Of a stretch of 54,324 nt of DNA, positions 27,194 through 35,127 are shown in pieces. A program made the translations under genes and the position numbers. The DNA is taken from assembly GCA_016210005.1 (NCBI GenBank), contig JACQVA010000048.1, positions 1 through 54,324 of the forward strand. The letters are read 5' to 3'. The stretch is from Deltaproteobacteria bacterium. GTDB taxonomy: Bacteria > Desulfobacterota > Binatia > HRBIN30 > JACQVA1. Within the stretch, counting starts at the first letter, position 1. Each line of letters opens with the position of its first letter. Below the pieces are notes generated by a model. The model had not been told where the DNA came from. It did not search any database and saw nothing but the letters and a program-made list of their open reading frames with translations.

Positions 27194-28281
27194 GCGTGAG
27201 GCAGCGCGTGCGCGAGTCGGTGTGGCCGCGCCGCGGCCTGGGCGGCTGGGCCGGCTACCTGGCGCTGCGCCCGCTCGCGGGCCTGTTCGGTCTCGGCGTC
27301 GGTGCCCGCAACTTGGCCTATCGCGCCGGGCTGCTGCGCGTCAGCCGCGCGCCATTACCTGTTGTTAGTGTAGGTAACTTGACGGTTGGAGGAACGGGCA
27401 AGACGCCGATGACGCTGTGGCTGGCCCAGGCGCTGGCGCGGCGGGGCTGGCGTCCGGCGATCTTGCTGCGCGGCTACGGCGGCCGGGCCGATGGCGTGAC
27501 CCTGGTGTCTGACGGCAGCGGGCTGCAAGCCACGGTTGCCGAGGTCGGGGACGAAGCCGTCATGCTGGCGCGGCGCTTTGCCGGCGTGGTGCTGGCGGCG
27601 CGCCGGCGGCTCGATGGAGCGCGGCGAGCCGCCGAGTTGGGTTGCTCGATCTTGTTGCTCGACGACGGCTTTCAGCACCGCGCCTTGGCGCGCGATTTCG
27701 ACCTGGTCTTGGTGCACGACGCCAACGGTTCGCTGTTGCCGGCCGGGCCGAATCGCGAGCGGCCGAGCGCCCTGCGCCGGGCGCACGCGATCGCGGTAGC
27801 GGCGACGGAGCGCGCCGGCGCGGCGCTGCCCCGCGGCGCTGCGGGCACGCCGGTGTTCAGCGTCCGCTTCGAGGCCACCGCACTGGTGAGTTCGGACGGC
27901 GGCGTCTGGCGCGAGCGCCCGCTGGCGGAGTTGACCGGGCGGCGCGTGGCGGCGGTTGCCGGCATCGGCTCGCCCGAGCGGTTCTACCAGCTGCTGCATC
28001 AATGGGAGGCGCTGCTGGAGGAGATCATCGAGTATCCCGATCACTACGCCTACAGCAAGGCCGATTGGCAAGAGATCTCGCGCCGCACTCGCAACATGGA
28101 TCTCGTCATCACCACCGAAAAGGACCTGGTCAAGTTGGAGGTTTTCCCCTTTGCCAGGGGTAAACTGGTTGCGCTACGGATAACCGCGGCGATCGAACGT
28201 GGTGAGGAACTAGTGGACCTGATAGAGGCGCGTGCGGGAGCGACCGGCACGGCAGAAGGAGGAAGGCATGGCAATCAGTAA
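27190..28281 (+). CDS. lpxK: Tetraacyldisaccharide 4'-kinase LpxK
   Basis: The 363-residue membrane-associated kinase phosphorylates the 4' position of the lipid A disaccharide. Walker A is VGGTGKTP (66-73) inside the diagnostic block [30 protein letters not shown] (about 157) and FYQLLHQ-type and [10 protein letters not shown] blocks follow. A single N-terminal hydrophobic stretch fits the usual anchor. It overlaps waaA by 4 nt and the next small gene by 14 nt. Confidence 0.95.
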   Translation: MSVRQRVRESVWPRRGLGGWAGYLALRPLAGLFGLGVGARNLAYRAGLLRVSRAPLPVVSVGNLTVGGTGKTPMTLWLAQALARRGWRPAILLRGYGGRADGVTLVSDGSGLQATVAEVGDEAVMLARRFAGVVLAARRRLDGARRAAELGCSILLLDDGFQHRALARDFDLVLVHDANGSLLPAGPNRERPSALRRAHAIAVAATERAGAALPRGAAGTPVFSVRFEATALVSSDGGVWRERPLAELTGRRVAAVAGIGSPERFYQLLHQWEALLEEIIEYPDHYAYSKADWQEISRRTRNMDLVITTEKDLVKLEVFPFARGKLVALRITAAIERGEELVDLIEARAGATGTAEGGRHGNQ

Positions 28282-28441
28282 GGAGTTGCTCGACATCTTG
28301 GCTTGCCCCAAGTGCAAGGGCGACGTTCATCTGACCGAGAAGCAAGACGGCCTGGTGTGCAACGCTTGCAAGCTGCTCTACCCGATTAAAGACGACATTC
28401 CGATCATGCTGATCGACGAGGCGATTCGGCTCGAGTCCTGA
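28268..28441 (+). CDS. Trm112/UPF0434 (YcaR) family zinc-ribbon protein
   Basis: A 57-residue protein with two CxxC pairs (ACPKCKG and VCNACK) and the ending LYPIKDDIPIMLIDEA, which is the UPF0434/Trm112 signature. The same gene follows lpxK in E. coli (ycaR), so the linkage is conserved. Trm112 proteins activate methyltransferases in eukaryotes and archaea; the bacterial role is unclear. The ATG at 28268 has a strong GGAGGAAGG upstream, inside the lpxK end. Confidence 0.9.
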   Translation: MAISKELLDILACPKCKGDVHLTEKQDGLVCNACKLLYPIKDDIPIMLIDEAIRLES

Positions 28442-28474
28442 CGTGGCGGGGCGAGCGCCAGCGATGAGGTGGCT

Positions 28475-29227
28475 GTGAGCCGCCTGCGCGATTGCCCGGC
28501 CGGCTTCGTGCTGAGCCGGGAGGGGCGTTGGCTTGCGGCCGTTCGCGCCGAGAGCGCCGGCGCGGTGCTGCCGTTGTTGCGGCACTGGGCGGCCGGGGCA
28601 TTGCCGCCGCCGGTGCGCAGGTTGAGCGGCGGCCGCGGCGGCGTCGGCGTTTACCAGCTGGCGGCCGATCTGGCGGCAGTGGTGCGCTCTTATCGCCGCG
28701 GCGGTTGGGTCGCACGCTGCAACCGCGACATCTACTGTGGTTGGCGGCCTCGACCGCTGCGGGAGTTGGCGGTCACCGAAGCGCTGCGCGCGCGCGGCGT
28801 GCCGACGGTGGAAATCCTCGGGGCCGCGGTGCGGTGGGTGGTGCCGGGCTGTTACCGCGGCGTGATGGTCAGCCGAGAAGTGCCCGGTGCGCACAATCTG
28901 TGGGAGTATCTGTGCGCGGCGGCGCCGGCCGAGCGTAGCGGGGCCTGCGCGGCGGCGGCCAGCGTCACCCGCCAGTTGCACGATGCCGGCGTGATCCATC
29001 CCGACCTGAACTTGCAGAACTACCTGGTCCGCCGCCTAGCTGGCGGCGTCGAGGTCCGCATCATCGACCTCGACCGCGCGCGGCTACAGCCGGTGTCGGC
29101 GGCGCAGCGCCGGGCGGCGGCCGCACGGCTGCGGCGCTCGGTGCGCCGTTTGGATCCGCTGGCGCGGGTGATCACCGCTGACTGCCAGGCGGCTTTGCAG
29201 GCGGTCGGCGCGGCGGAGGCGACCTGA
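28475..29227 (+). CDS. KdkA-type lipopolysaccharide (Kdo) kinase-like protein
   Basis: The 250-residue protein has an eukaryotic-like kinase fold of the KdkA/RfaP group. The catalytic loop is HPDLNLQNYLV (about 171) and the metal loop IIDLDRAR. An N-lobe stretch, VGVYQLAADLAAVVRSYRRGG, gives the ATP-site region. KdkA phosphorylates Kdo on lipid A; the location two genes after waaA/lpxK supports a Kdo or core-sugar substrate. GTG at 28475 has GAGG five bases upstream; a GTG at 28469 is an alternative adding two residues. Confidence 0.75.
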   Translation: MSRLRDCPAGFVLSREGRWLAAVRAESAGAVLPLLRHWAAGALPPPVRRLSGGRGGVGVYQLAADLAAVVRSYRRGGWVARCNRDIYCGWRPRPLRELAVTEALRARGVPTVEILGAAVRWVVPGCYRGVMVSREVPGAHNLWEYLCAAAPAERSGACAAAASVTRQLHDAGVIHPDLNLQNYLVRRLAGGVEVRIIDLDRARLQPVSAAQRRAAAARLRRSVRRLDPLARVITADCQAALQAVGAAEAT

Positions 29228-30210
29228 TGCATATCGTCCACGTCAGCCGCTGGCGTTTGCCGGTGCAAGGCTACGGCGGCGTGCCGCGGGTGGTCTACTG
29301 GCTCGCCAAGGCGCAAGCCGAGCAGGGCGACCGGGTGACGATCCTAGCTCCGCCGGGCAGCAGTTGCCCGGGGGCTAACTGTATCGCCGTGAAGGTTGCC
29401 AGAGGGCAGGGCGACTACAGCCCTTACGTCGCATCGCATCTCCCGCCGGATGCGGACATTGTGCACTTTCATCACCAAGTATCGGTGCCGCCACCGTGCC
29501 CGTGGGTGATCACGGTGCAGGGCAACTCGCCGGTCGAGCTGCAAGCACTGCCGAACAAGATCTACATCAGCCGCGACCACGCCCGCCGCGGCGGCGGTAC
29601 GGCTTTTGTGTACAACGGCATCGATCCCGCCGAGTTCATCTTTCGCGAGCGCAAGGATGACTATTTCCTCTTTCTCTCGAAAGTGAGCCTACCCAAGAAG
29701 GGCGTGGATGTGGCGCTGCGGCTGGCGCGCGAGATGGGCTTCCGCTTGCTGGTTGCCGGCGGCACGCGTTGGAGCCTGCGGCGCACCGGCGGCCTGTGGA
29801 ACAGCTTGGTGGCCAAGGTGCATTTCTGCGGCGAGGTCAGCGGTCGCGCCAAGGCCGAGCTGATCGCCGGCGCGCGCGCCCTGATTCTGCCGATTCGCTG
29901 GGAGGAGCCGTTCGGGCTGGTGGTGAGCGAGGCGTTGGTCAGCGGTACAGCGGTGATCACCGCGCCGCGGGGCGCGATGCCGGAGTTGGTGACGCCCGAG
30001 GTGGGTTTCCTATGCGACTCGTATGACGCCATGAAGGACGCCATCGGCCGCGTTGGCGAGGTCGACCCGCACGCCTGCCGTCGGCGCGTGCTGGCCGAGC
30101 TCACCAATCAGCACATGGCCAGCGCCTATCGGCAACACTATCAAGCCGCCATCGCCGCGTACTCAGCCGGTGGCATGAGGCCGGGGGCCAGTGCGGGCGA
30201 GTCCGGGTGA
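29227..30210 (+). CDS. GT4-like glycosyltransferase
   Basis: The 327-residue GT-B enzyme has an N-terminal domain starting HIVHVSRWRLPVQGYGGVPR and a C-terminal donor domain with VYNGIDPAEF, FLSKVSLPKKGVDVALRLA and the EX7E motif EEPFGLVVSEALVSG. It is a soluble or peripheral cytoplasmic transferase, probably adding a core or O-chain sugar. The sugar and linkage cannot be assigned. It overlaps the Kdo kinase-like gene by 1 nt and leads by 3 nt to a GT87-like gene. Confidence 0.85.
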   Translation: MHIVHVSRWRLPVQGYGGVPRVVYWLAKAQAEQGDRVTILAPPGSSCPGANCIAVKVARGQGDYSPYVASHLPPDADIVHFHHQVSVPPPCPWVITVQGNSPVELQALPNKIYISRDHARRGGGTAFVYNGIDPAEFIFRERKDDYFLFLSKVSLPKKGVDVALRLAREMGFRLLVAGGTRWSLRRTGGLWNSLVAKVHFCGEVSGRAKAELIAGARALILPIRWEEPFGLVVSEALVSGTAVITAPRGAMPELVTPEVGFLCDSYDAMKDAIGRVGEVDPHACRRRVLAELTNQHMASAYRQHYQAAIAAYSAGGMRPGASAGESG

Positions 30211-30213
30211 AGC

Positions 30214-31551
30214 GTGCGGGAGAGGTGTCTGAATGGCCTGATCTGGTTCGGTAGTGCGGCTGGGCGCCGCTGGTTGCTGCGCGCGCTGCTGCTCTATGCG
30301 GTCATCGGCTTCTTCGTCTGGATCAGGCGGGCGGGGGACTTCGCCGGTTATCTCACCGTGGGTGAGCTGGTGTTGGCCGGGCGGCACATCTACGCCGAGG
30401 CCCCCGCGGGCATCAACACCTGGCCGCCGTTCTTCAGCCTGGTCTGTGTGCCGCTGGCGCTGTTGGCGTGGCCGACGCCGTATCTGGCGCGGGGAGTGTG
30501 GCTGCTGCTGAATTACGGCCTGTTGTTGCTGGTGCTGCGCCTCATCGTGGAGCTGGTGTACGAGCGCAGCCTCAGTCTGCGGGCAGACTCCGGCGGCCTG
30601 TCGCTGGCGGCGGCGCCGGTGTTGCTGCCGCTGTTGCTCACCGACCGCTTCGTCAGCGGCAACTTCGATCACTTGCAGATCAACATTGTGATTTTCGCAC
30701 TCGCGCTCGGCGGGTTGCACTTGCAGCGGCGCGGGCAGGTGCTGGCCGGCAGCGCCGCGCTGGGCGCGGCGGTGGCGCTGAAAGTGATGCCGCTCGTGTT
30801 CATCCCCTACCTGGCCTATCGCGGCCGCTGGCGCGCGGCTGGCTATACCACGATGGCGGCGGCCGCGTTCTCGCTCAGTCCGATCCTGGTGTTCGGCTGG
30901 GCGCGCTTCGGCGACTACCTGGCGGCATGGCGCGCGGCGCTGGCGGTGGGTTGGGGTGTCGGCAAGATGAACCAGTCGGTGTTCGCGATGTGGGATCGCT
31001 GGCTGGGTCATGGAATGGTGCCGTTCACCGTAAGCGGCGCCAACTACGTGCGCGAGTCGGGTGCACCGCTGGTAACGGCGGTGTCGGCGTTGTCGCTCGT
31101 GCTGATCGCGCTGCTGGCGCTCTGGCTCTTCCGCGGCGCTCCGCGAAGGGAGGGCTGGAGCACGGCCGCGGAATGGAGCGTGGTGTTCATCGTCTCCGCG
31201 CTCTTTGGGCCGCTGGCGTGGAAGGCGTATCTGGTTGTGCTATTGCTGCCCAATACGTTGTTGTTTGCGGCCTGGCAGTGCGCGCCGCGAGCCGGCCGCG
31301 AGCGCACGGTGCTCGGCATGGTGCTGCTCACTTTTCTCGTTCTCGGAGCATTGCCCTCCCCAGGCTTGGTGGGCAAGACGCTGGCGGGAATGCTGGAGAT
31401 GGCCTCGACGGTGACGGTGGCTACGCTGGTGGTGCTGGCAGGGGTGTTGTGGTTGCGGGCGAGGCTCGCCGGCGAGCCGCCGCCGCGCAAGCGAGATGAG
31501 GCGGCCGTGCTGACTACAAGAATGCGGGTTGCCGAAGTAGTGGCGCCATGA
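30214..31551 (+). CDS. GT87 (DUF2029)-like polyprenyl-sugar glycosyltransferase
   Basis: A 445-residue multi-pass inner-membrane protein with about ten hydrophobic segments. The first periplasmic loop holds GDFAGYLTVGELVLAGRHIY and NTWPPFFSL, the pattern of GT87/DUF2029 enzymes, in which the Asp in the first loop is catalytic. GNFDHLQINIVIFALALGG and ALKVMPLVFIPYL are also typical. Such enzymes use polyprenyl-phosphate sugars on the outer face. The start is GTG at 30214; the end overlaps the next gene by 4 nt. Confidence 0.8.
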   Translation: MRERCLNGLIWFGSAAGRRWLLRALLLYAVIGFFVWIRRAGDFAGYLTVGELVLAGRHIYAEAPAGINTWPPFFSLVCVPLALLAWPTPYLARGVWLLLNYGLLLLVLRLIVELVYERSLSLRADSGGLSLAAAPVLLPLLLTDRFVSGNFDHLQINIVIFALALGGLHLQRRGQVLAGSAALGAAVALKVMPLVFIPYLAYRGRWRAAGYTTMAAAAFSLSPILVFGWARFGDYLAAWRAALAVGWGVGKMNQSVFAMWDRWLGHGMVPFTVSGANYVRESGAPLVTAVSALSLVLIALLALWLFRGAPRREGWSTAAEWSVVFIVSALFGPLAWKAYLVVLLLPNTLLFAAWQCAPRAGRERTVLGMVLLTFLVLGALPSPGLVGKTLAGMLEMASTVTVATLVVLAGVLWLRARLAGEPPPRKRDEAAVLTTRMRVAEVVAP

Positions 31552-32282
31552 GTGAGCGGTTGCTGGGAGCCATCGCGCGGCTGGCGCGCGATCTGAGGCG
31601 CGGGACGGTGCTCGATCTCCCCGGCGCTTCCGGCGCAGTGCGAAGCGTGCTGGAGCCGCTCGGGTTTCGGGTGGTGGCGGGCGATCTTTTCAAAGTGGCG
31701 GGCAGCCCGATGGTGGGCCGGATCGTGCAATGCGATATGGCCGAGTCGCTGCCGCTTCGGACGGCGAGCGTCGACCACGCCGTGTGTTGCGAAGGTATCG
31801 AGCACATCTCGGACGCTTTCGGCCTGTTGCGCGAGTTCGCACGCGTGATCCGATGCGGCGGCGCGCTGATCCTGACCACGCCGAACACGCTCAAGCTACG
31901 CGCCCGCATGGCCTTCCTGCTGGGGGGCCAGCTAAACTTGCGCAGCGCGCTCGATGAGGCGAGCTGCTTCATGGGCGAACGCAACGGCCGCATCTTTCAT
32001 GGGCACGTGTTCTTGCGGTCCTACTTCCAGCTCCGTTATCTGCTGCACCACGCCGGTTTCCGGATCCGCGCGCTGGCGTGCTCGCGGGTCAGCCCGACGG
32101 CCGTCATGCTGAGTCCGCTGGTGCCGTTAGTATGGCTGGCGACGGCGCGCGTGTATCAGCTCGAAGGGCGCCGCCGTTCGGGGGCGGATCGGCGCGAGAT
32201 TATACGCCACGCGCTTTCGCCGGCGATGCTGTACTCGAAGAACTTGGTGCTGCTGGCGGAACGGGTAGGCCAGCGCTCATGA
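31548..32282 (+). CDS. SAM-dependent methyltransferase, class I (type 11)
   Basis: The 244-residue protein has the Methyltransf_11 pattern: a degenerate motif I (VLDLPGASGAVRSVL), VDHAVCCEGIEHISD as motif IV region, LREFARVIRCGGALILTTPN, and HGHVFLRSYFQLRYLLHHAGF near the C-terminus. A weakly hydrophobic stretch (MLSPLVPLVWLATARV) may touch the membrane. Located between glycosyltransferases, it may methylate a sugar. 4-nt overlaps on both sides tie it to the operon. Confidence 0.82.
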   Translation: MSERLLGAIARLARDLRRGTVLDLPGASGAVRSVLEPLGFRVVAGDLFKVAGSPMVGRIVQCDMAESLPLRTASVDHAVCCEGIEHISDAFGLLREFARVIRCGGALILTTPNTLKLRARMAFLLGGQLNLRSALDEASCFMGERNGRIFHGHVFLRSYFQLRYLLHHAGFRIRALACSRVSPTAVMLSPLVPLVWLATARVYQLEGRRRSGADRREIIRHALSPAMLYSKNLVLLAERVGQRS

Positions 32283-33322
32283 CCGTTTCCGCCCAACGCA
32301 TTCTCGTCGTCTTGCACGGCGCCATCGGCGACGTGGTGCGGGCTTTGCCCCTGATCAATCGCCTGCGCACGGGCTACCCGGCGGCCGGCATTGTCTGGGC
32401 CGTCGAGCCGACAGCCGCGCCGTTGCTCGAACATCATCCGGCGATCGACGAGATCATCATCTTCGAGCGCCAGCGGGGCGCGCGGGCTTTCGTCGAGTTC
32501 GTTCGCCGGGTGCACGCTGTTGGGGCAGACCTCACCCTCGACCTGCAGCGCCATCTCAAGAGCGGAGTGGTGAGTTGGGCGTCAGGCGCACCGGTGCGCC
32601 TCGGATTTCACCGGCGCAACTGCAAGGAAGGCAACTGGCTGTTCAACAACCGGCACCTGCCGGCGGTCGAGCACTTCAGCTCCAAGCTGCGCCAGTATCA
32701 GGCGTTTGCCGATGTTCTGGGCCTGCCGGCTACCCCGATTCGATTCGGGCTCAGCGCCACTGAGGCCGAACGCGAGCGGGTGGCCGGCATGCTGCCCGGG
32801 GTGACGGCGCCGCTGGCGGTGATCTTCGTCGGCTCAACCTGGCCGAGTCGATTCTGGTTTGCCGAGGCCAATGCCGAGGTGGCGCGCGGCCTAGCCCAAC
32901 GCGGCTTGCAGCCGGTGCTGGTCGGCGCTCCGAGCGAAGGCGAGTTCGCCGGCGAAGTGGAGCGACTGTCTGAGGGGGCGGTGGTCAATCTCGCCGGCCA
33001 GACGCAGTTGCGCGATCTCATCGCGCTATTCGAGCGTTGCGTCGTCGCACTCGGACCCGATTCCGGCCCGATGCATCTGGCCGCTGCGATGCGCTGCCGC
33101 GTGGTATCGCTGTGGGGCGCTACCAGCCCGCGCCGCTCCGCACCTTTCGGCTCGGAAGATCTAGTCATCGAAGGCCAGGCGCCGTGCGTGCCGTGCTACC
33201 GGCGCCGCTGCACCATCGGCCGGCTCTGCATGCAATCCATCACGCCGGCAGCCGTGCTGGCCAAGGTGGACGAGGCCGTCGCTCGCGCGAAGGTCTTGGC
33301 GACGGAGTCGGGGGGTTCCTGA
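32279..33322 (+). CDS. GT9 heptosyltransferase family protein
   Basis: The 347-residue GT-B enzyme begins RILVVLHGAIGDVVRALPLI, the GT9 acceptor-site block with its catalytic Asp. DLTLDLQRHLKSGVVS, the donor-domain VIFVGSTWPSRFW, VNLAGQTQLRDLIAL and GPDSGPMHLAAAM follow, the last being the heptose donor motif. It probably adds a heptose or similar sugar to the lipopolysaccharide core. A Cys-rich tail (PCVPCYRRRC) also occurs in relatives. The start at 32279 overlaps the methyltransferase stop; it is the last gene of the superoperon before a 79-bp gap. Confidence 0.9.
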   Translation: MTVSAQRILVVLHGAIGDVVRALPLINRLRTGYPAAGIVWAVEPTAAPLLEHHPAIDEIIIFERQRGARAFVEFVRRVHAVGADLTLDLQRHLKSGVVSWASGAPVRLGFHRRNCKEGNWLFNNRHLPAVEHFSSKLRQYQAFADVLGLPATPIRFGLSATEAERERVAGMLPGVTAPLAVIFVGSTWPSRFWFAEANAEVARGLAQRGLQPVLVGAPSEGEFAGEVERLSEGAVVNLAGQTQLRDLIALFERCVVALGPDSGPMHLAAAMRCRVVSLWGATSPRRSAPFGSEDLVIEGQAPCVPCYRRRCTIGRLCMQSITPAAVLAKVDEAVARAKVLATESGGS

Positions 33323-33401
33323 TCCTCCTCGCAGCGGCTGGCGTTGCCCTATTCGCACCACCCAGGGCCGGGTGCTATGGTGCCGGGCGGAGGAATGATC
33401 C

Positions 33402-33599
33402 ATGTTTGGTATCGGCGTTCCGGAGCTGGTCGTGATCTTGGTGGTGGCGTTGTTCATTTTCGGCCCGGGCAAGCTGCCGGAGATCGGCAGCGCTTTAGGG
33501 AAGGGCATCCGCGATTTCAAGCGCGCCTTCGACGGCAAAGACGAAATCGAGGCGCCTAAGAAATCGGATGCCGGCGGCGGCACCGGCCAGTCGGCCTAG
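33402..33599 (+). CDS. tatA: Twin-arginine translocase subunit TatA
   Basis: A 65-residue protein with one N-terminal membrane helix ([21 protein letters not shown]), the FGPGKLPE hinge, an amphipathic helix ([17 protein letters not shown]) and a charged tail. It forms the Tat pore that carries folded proteins. The pattern favours TatA over TatB. GGAGGA lies 8 nt upstream of the ATG. tatC and tatB are not nearby. Confidence 0.93.
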   Translation: MFGIGVPELVVILVVALFIFGPGKLPEIGSALGKGIRDFKRAFDGKDEIEAPKKSDAGGGTGQSA

Positions 33600-33903
33600 G
33601 CGCCCAGCGCTCAGATCACAGTGCGCGTCCCCTGCTACCGCCCGGTAGCACCCGAAGAACTTCACACTTTCAGATAGTTGCGCCGTAGCCAACAAGGGGG
33701 GTGCTACCCGCCGTTGGCACCCCCGGCCGGTTTAGTTCCAAGTCAGCCGCCCGTGCGCTAGCGCGCGGGATCGGCACGTAAGTTGATACGTCAACGTGCA
33801 TGCTGCGGGGAAGGCAACGCACTCGATCGCCGCCTAATTTAGTTGTGCGCGCGGTAGGGGCGAAGTTTATCGGCAAGTTCACTCTACGAGAGGAGGGAGA
33901 GCA
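33600..33903. other. Gene-free region between tatA and the metacaspase-like gene
   Basis: It holds a short self-complementary stem GCTACC-GCCC-GGTAGC (33633-33648), a larger hairpin at 33697-33724, and a GTTGA-TACG-TCAAC palindrome at 33782-33795 that could be an operator for the metacaspase gene. No coding frame is supported. A strong GAGAGGAGGGAGAG ribosome site ends the region. Confidence 0.5.
33697..33724 (+). terminator. Possible terminator hairpin after tatA
   Basis: GGGGGTGC and GCACCCCC form an 8-bp stem around a 12-nt loop. No T-run follows (CGGCCGGTTTAG), so it may be a weak or factor-assisted terminator or simply an mRNA structure. Confidence 0.35.
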
Positions 33904-34749
33904 ATGGCCAAGAAGGCACTGCTCATAGGCATCAACCGTTACCGCATCCCGGGATCGGATCTGCGCGGATGCGTGAACGACGTGAAAAACATGCGCTCAG
34001 TGCTGATGCAGTATTACGGCTTTGCCAGCAAGGACATCAGCGTGCTCACAGACCTTGCGGCAACGACCAAGGCGATCGAGGCGGGCATTTACAAGTTGGT
34101 CGCTGGAGCGCGCGCCGGCGACGTCTTGCTGCTGCACTACTCGGGTCACGGCTCCAATGTCCCTGATAAGGACGGCGACGAGGCGGATCATCGCGACGAG
34201 ATCCTGTGCCCCACCGACCTCGACTGGAAGAACCCGCTCGAGGACGACTGGCTGCGCAAGACCTTCGATCGACTGCGGCCCGGTGTCAGCCTGACTGTCA
34301 TCATGGATTGCTGCCACTCGGGAACCAACACCCGCGCGCTCAACCCGCCCGACACGCCGGTGGTCGAGCGCTTCCTGCCGTGCCCCTGGGATCTAGTTGC
34401 CAGTGAGTCCGGCCGCGCCCTGCGCGGCAAGCTGCGCGGAACGTTGCGCAGCTCGACGCGGGCGAAGCGCAAGAAGAAAGACGTGGTCAACGCCAACATT
34501 CCGGAGGTACTGGTCAGCGGTTGCCGCGACACGCAGACCTCAGCCGACGCGCGGATCAACGGCAGCTTCAACGGCGCGCTGACGTACTACTTGGTGGAGG
34601 CGATCAAAGCGTCAGGCGGTGCTCTCTCCTATCGCGAGCTGCACCAGCACGGTGCCGCGTTGCTCAAGAAGAACGGCTTTAGCCAAGTGCCACAGTTGGA
34701 AGGGCGTTCGCCCAATCTCGATCGCCCGTTCCTGGCGCCGGCGGTCTAG
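33904..34749 (+). CDS. Caspase-family (C14, type I metacaspase-like) cysteine protease
   Basis: The 281-residue protein begins directly with the p20 core (KKALLIGINRYRIPGSDLRGCVNDV). The catalytic pair is His82 in HYSGHGS and Cys137 in MDCCHSG. LVSGCRDTQTSADA and FNGALTYYLVEAI are the p10-like substrate-pocket blocks. Metacaspases cleave after Arg/Lys and are often calcium-dependent; the acidic stretch DKDGDEADHRDE could bind the metal. There is no signal peptide and no attached signalling domain. It is a single gene with strong GGAGGGAG ribosome site and its own terminator. Bacterial homologues are linked to stress death or defence, but no partner genes show here. Confidence 0.9.
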   Translation: MAKKALLIGINRYRIPGSDLRGCVNDVKNMRSVLMQYYGFASKDISVLTDLAATTKAIEAGIYKLVAGARAGDVLLLHYSGHGSNVPDKDGDEADHRDEILCPTDLDWKNPLEDDWLRKTFDRLRPGVSLTVIMDCCHSGTNTRALNPPDTPVVERFLPCPWDLVASESGRALRGKLRGTLRSSTRAKRKKKDVVNANIPEVLVSGCRDTQTSADARINGSFNGALTYYLVEAIKASGGALSYRELHQHGAALLKKNGFSQVPQLEGRSPNLDRPFLAPAV

Positions 34750-34762
34750 CCGCTGATTGCGG

Positions 34763-34820
34763 AACCCGCTCATGCGTAAAGACGCTCCAGAAGGCGATCC
34801 TCGGCATGAGCGGGTTTTGT
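34763..34820 (+). terminator. Rho-independent-type terminator after the metacaspase gene
   Basis: AACCCGCTCATGC (34763-34775) pairs exactly with GCATGAGCGGGTT (34804-34816), a 13-bp stem with a 28-nt loop, followed by TTGT. The stem starts 14 bp after the stop codon. The loop is long for a classic terminator. Confidence 0.55.
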
Positions 34821-34898
34821 CTGGTCGTGCCAGGCATTCCTCGGTCCACCCTGAACTACTATGGCCGAAAGTCTTGGCGTCGCGCGCAGATTTCCCTC

Positions 34899-34975
34899 CG
34901 TCATTCCCGCGAAGGCGGGAATCCATCCGGAGCCCCACCGCCCCTGGATGCCCGCTTGATTTGCGGGCATGACGG
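34899..34975. repeat. REP/BIME-like doublet, copy 2
   Basis: CGTCATTCCCGCGAAGGCGGGAATCC-type arm at 34899 and the opposing arm CCTGGATGCCCGC ... GCGGGCATGACGG ending at 34975 form the same inverted doublet as copy 1 (3471-3546), with a similar short spacer. The base changes in the arms are compensatory, so both keep their hairpins. Confidence 0.8.
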
Positions 34976-35127
34976 AATACCCGTGTCGAGCTTTGGGCTG
35001 CGGGCCAAGCCCGCGCTGAGGAGGCGCGGAGGTTTCGGAGGGCGGCAAGCTTCTTCAACGGCGCTAAGGCCAGCCGGCGCACTCTTGTCTCATATCTGCC
35101 CGGCCGATAATAACGGCCGGGACGGAG

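Larger units (their letters stand above)
34750..35127. other. Gene-free region with terminator and REP-like doublet
   Basis: It contains the terminator hairpin at 34763-34820 and REP-like copy 2 at 34899-34975. The rest (34976-35127) shows no motif. Short frames across it derive from the repeats. Confidence 0.55.

Noticed and set aside
30218-30300. tRNA-Ser-like start (GGAGAGGTGTCTGAATGG)
   Set aside because: The first 20 bases resemble a tRNA-Ser 5' end, but no anticodon stem, TTCGAAT-type arm or pairing 3' acceptor follows, and the stretch is the start of the GT87-like gene.
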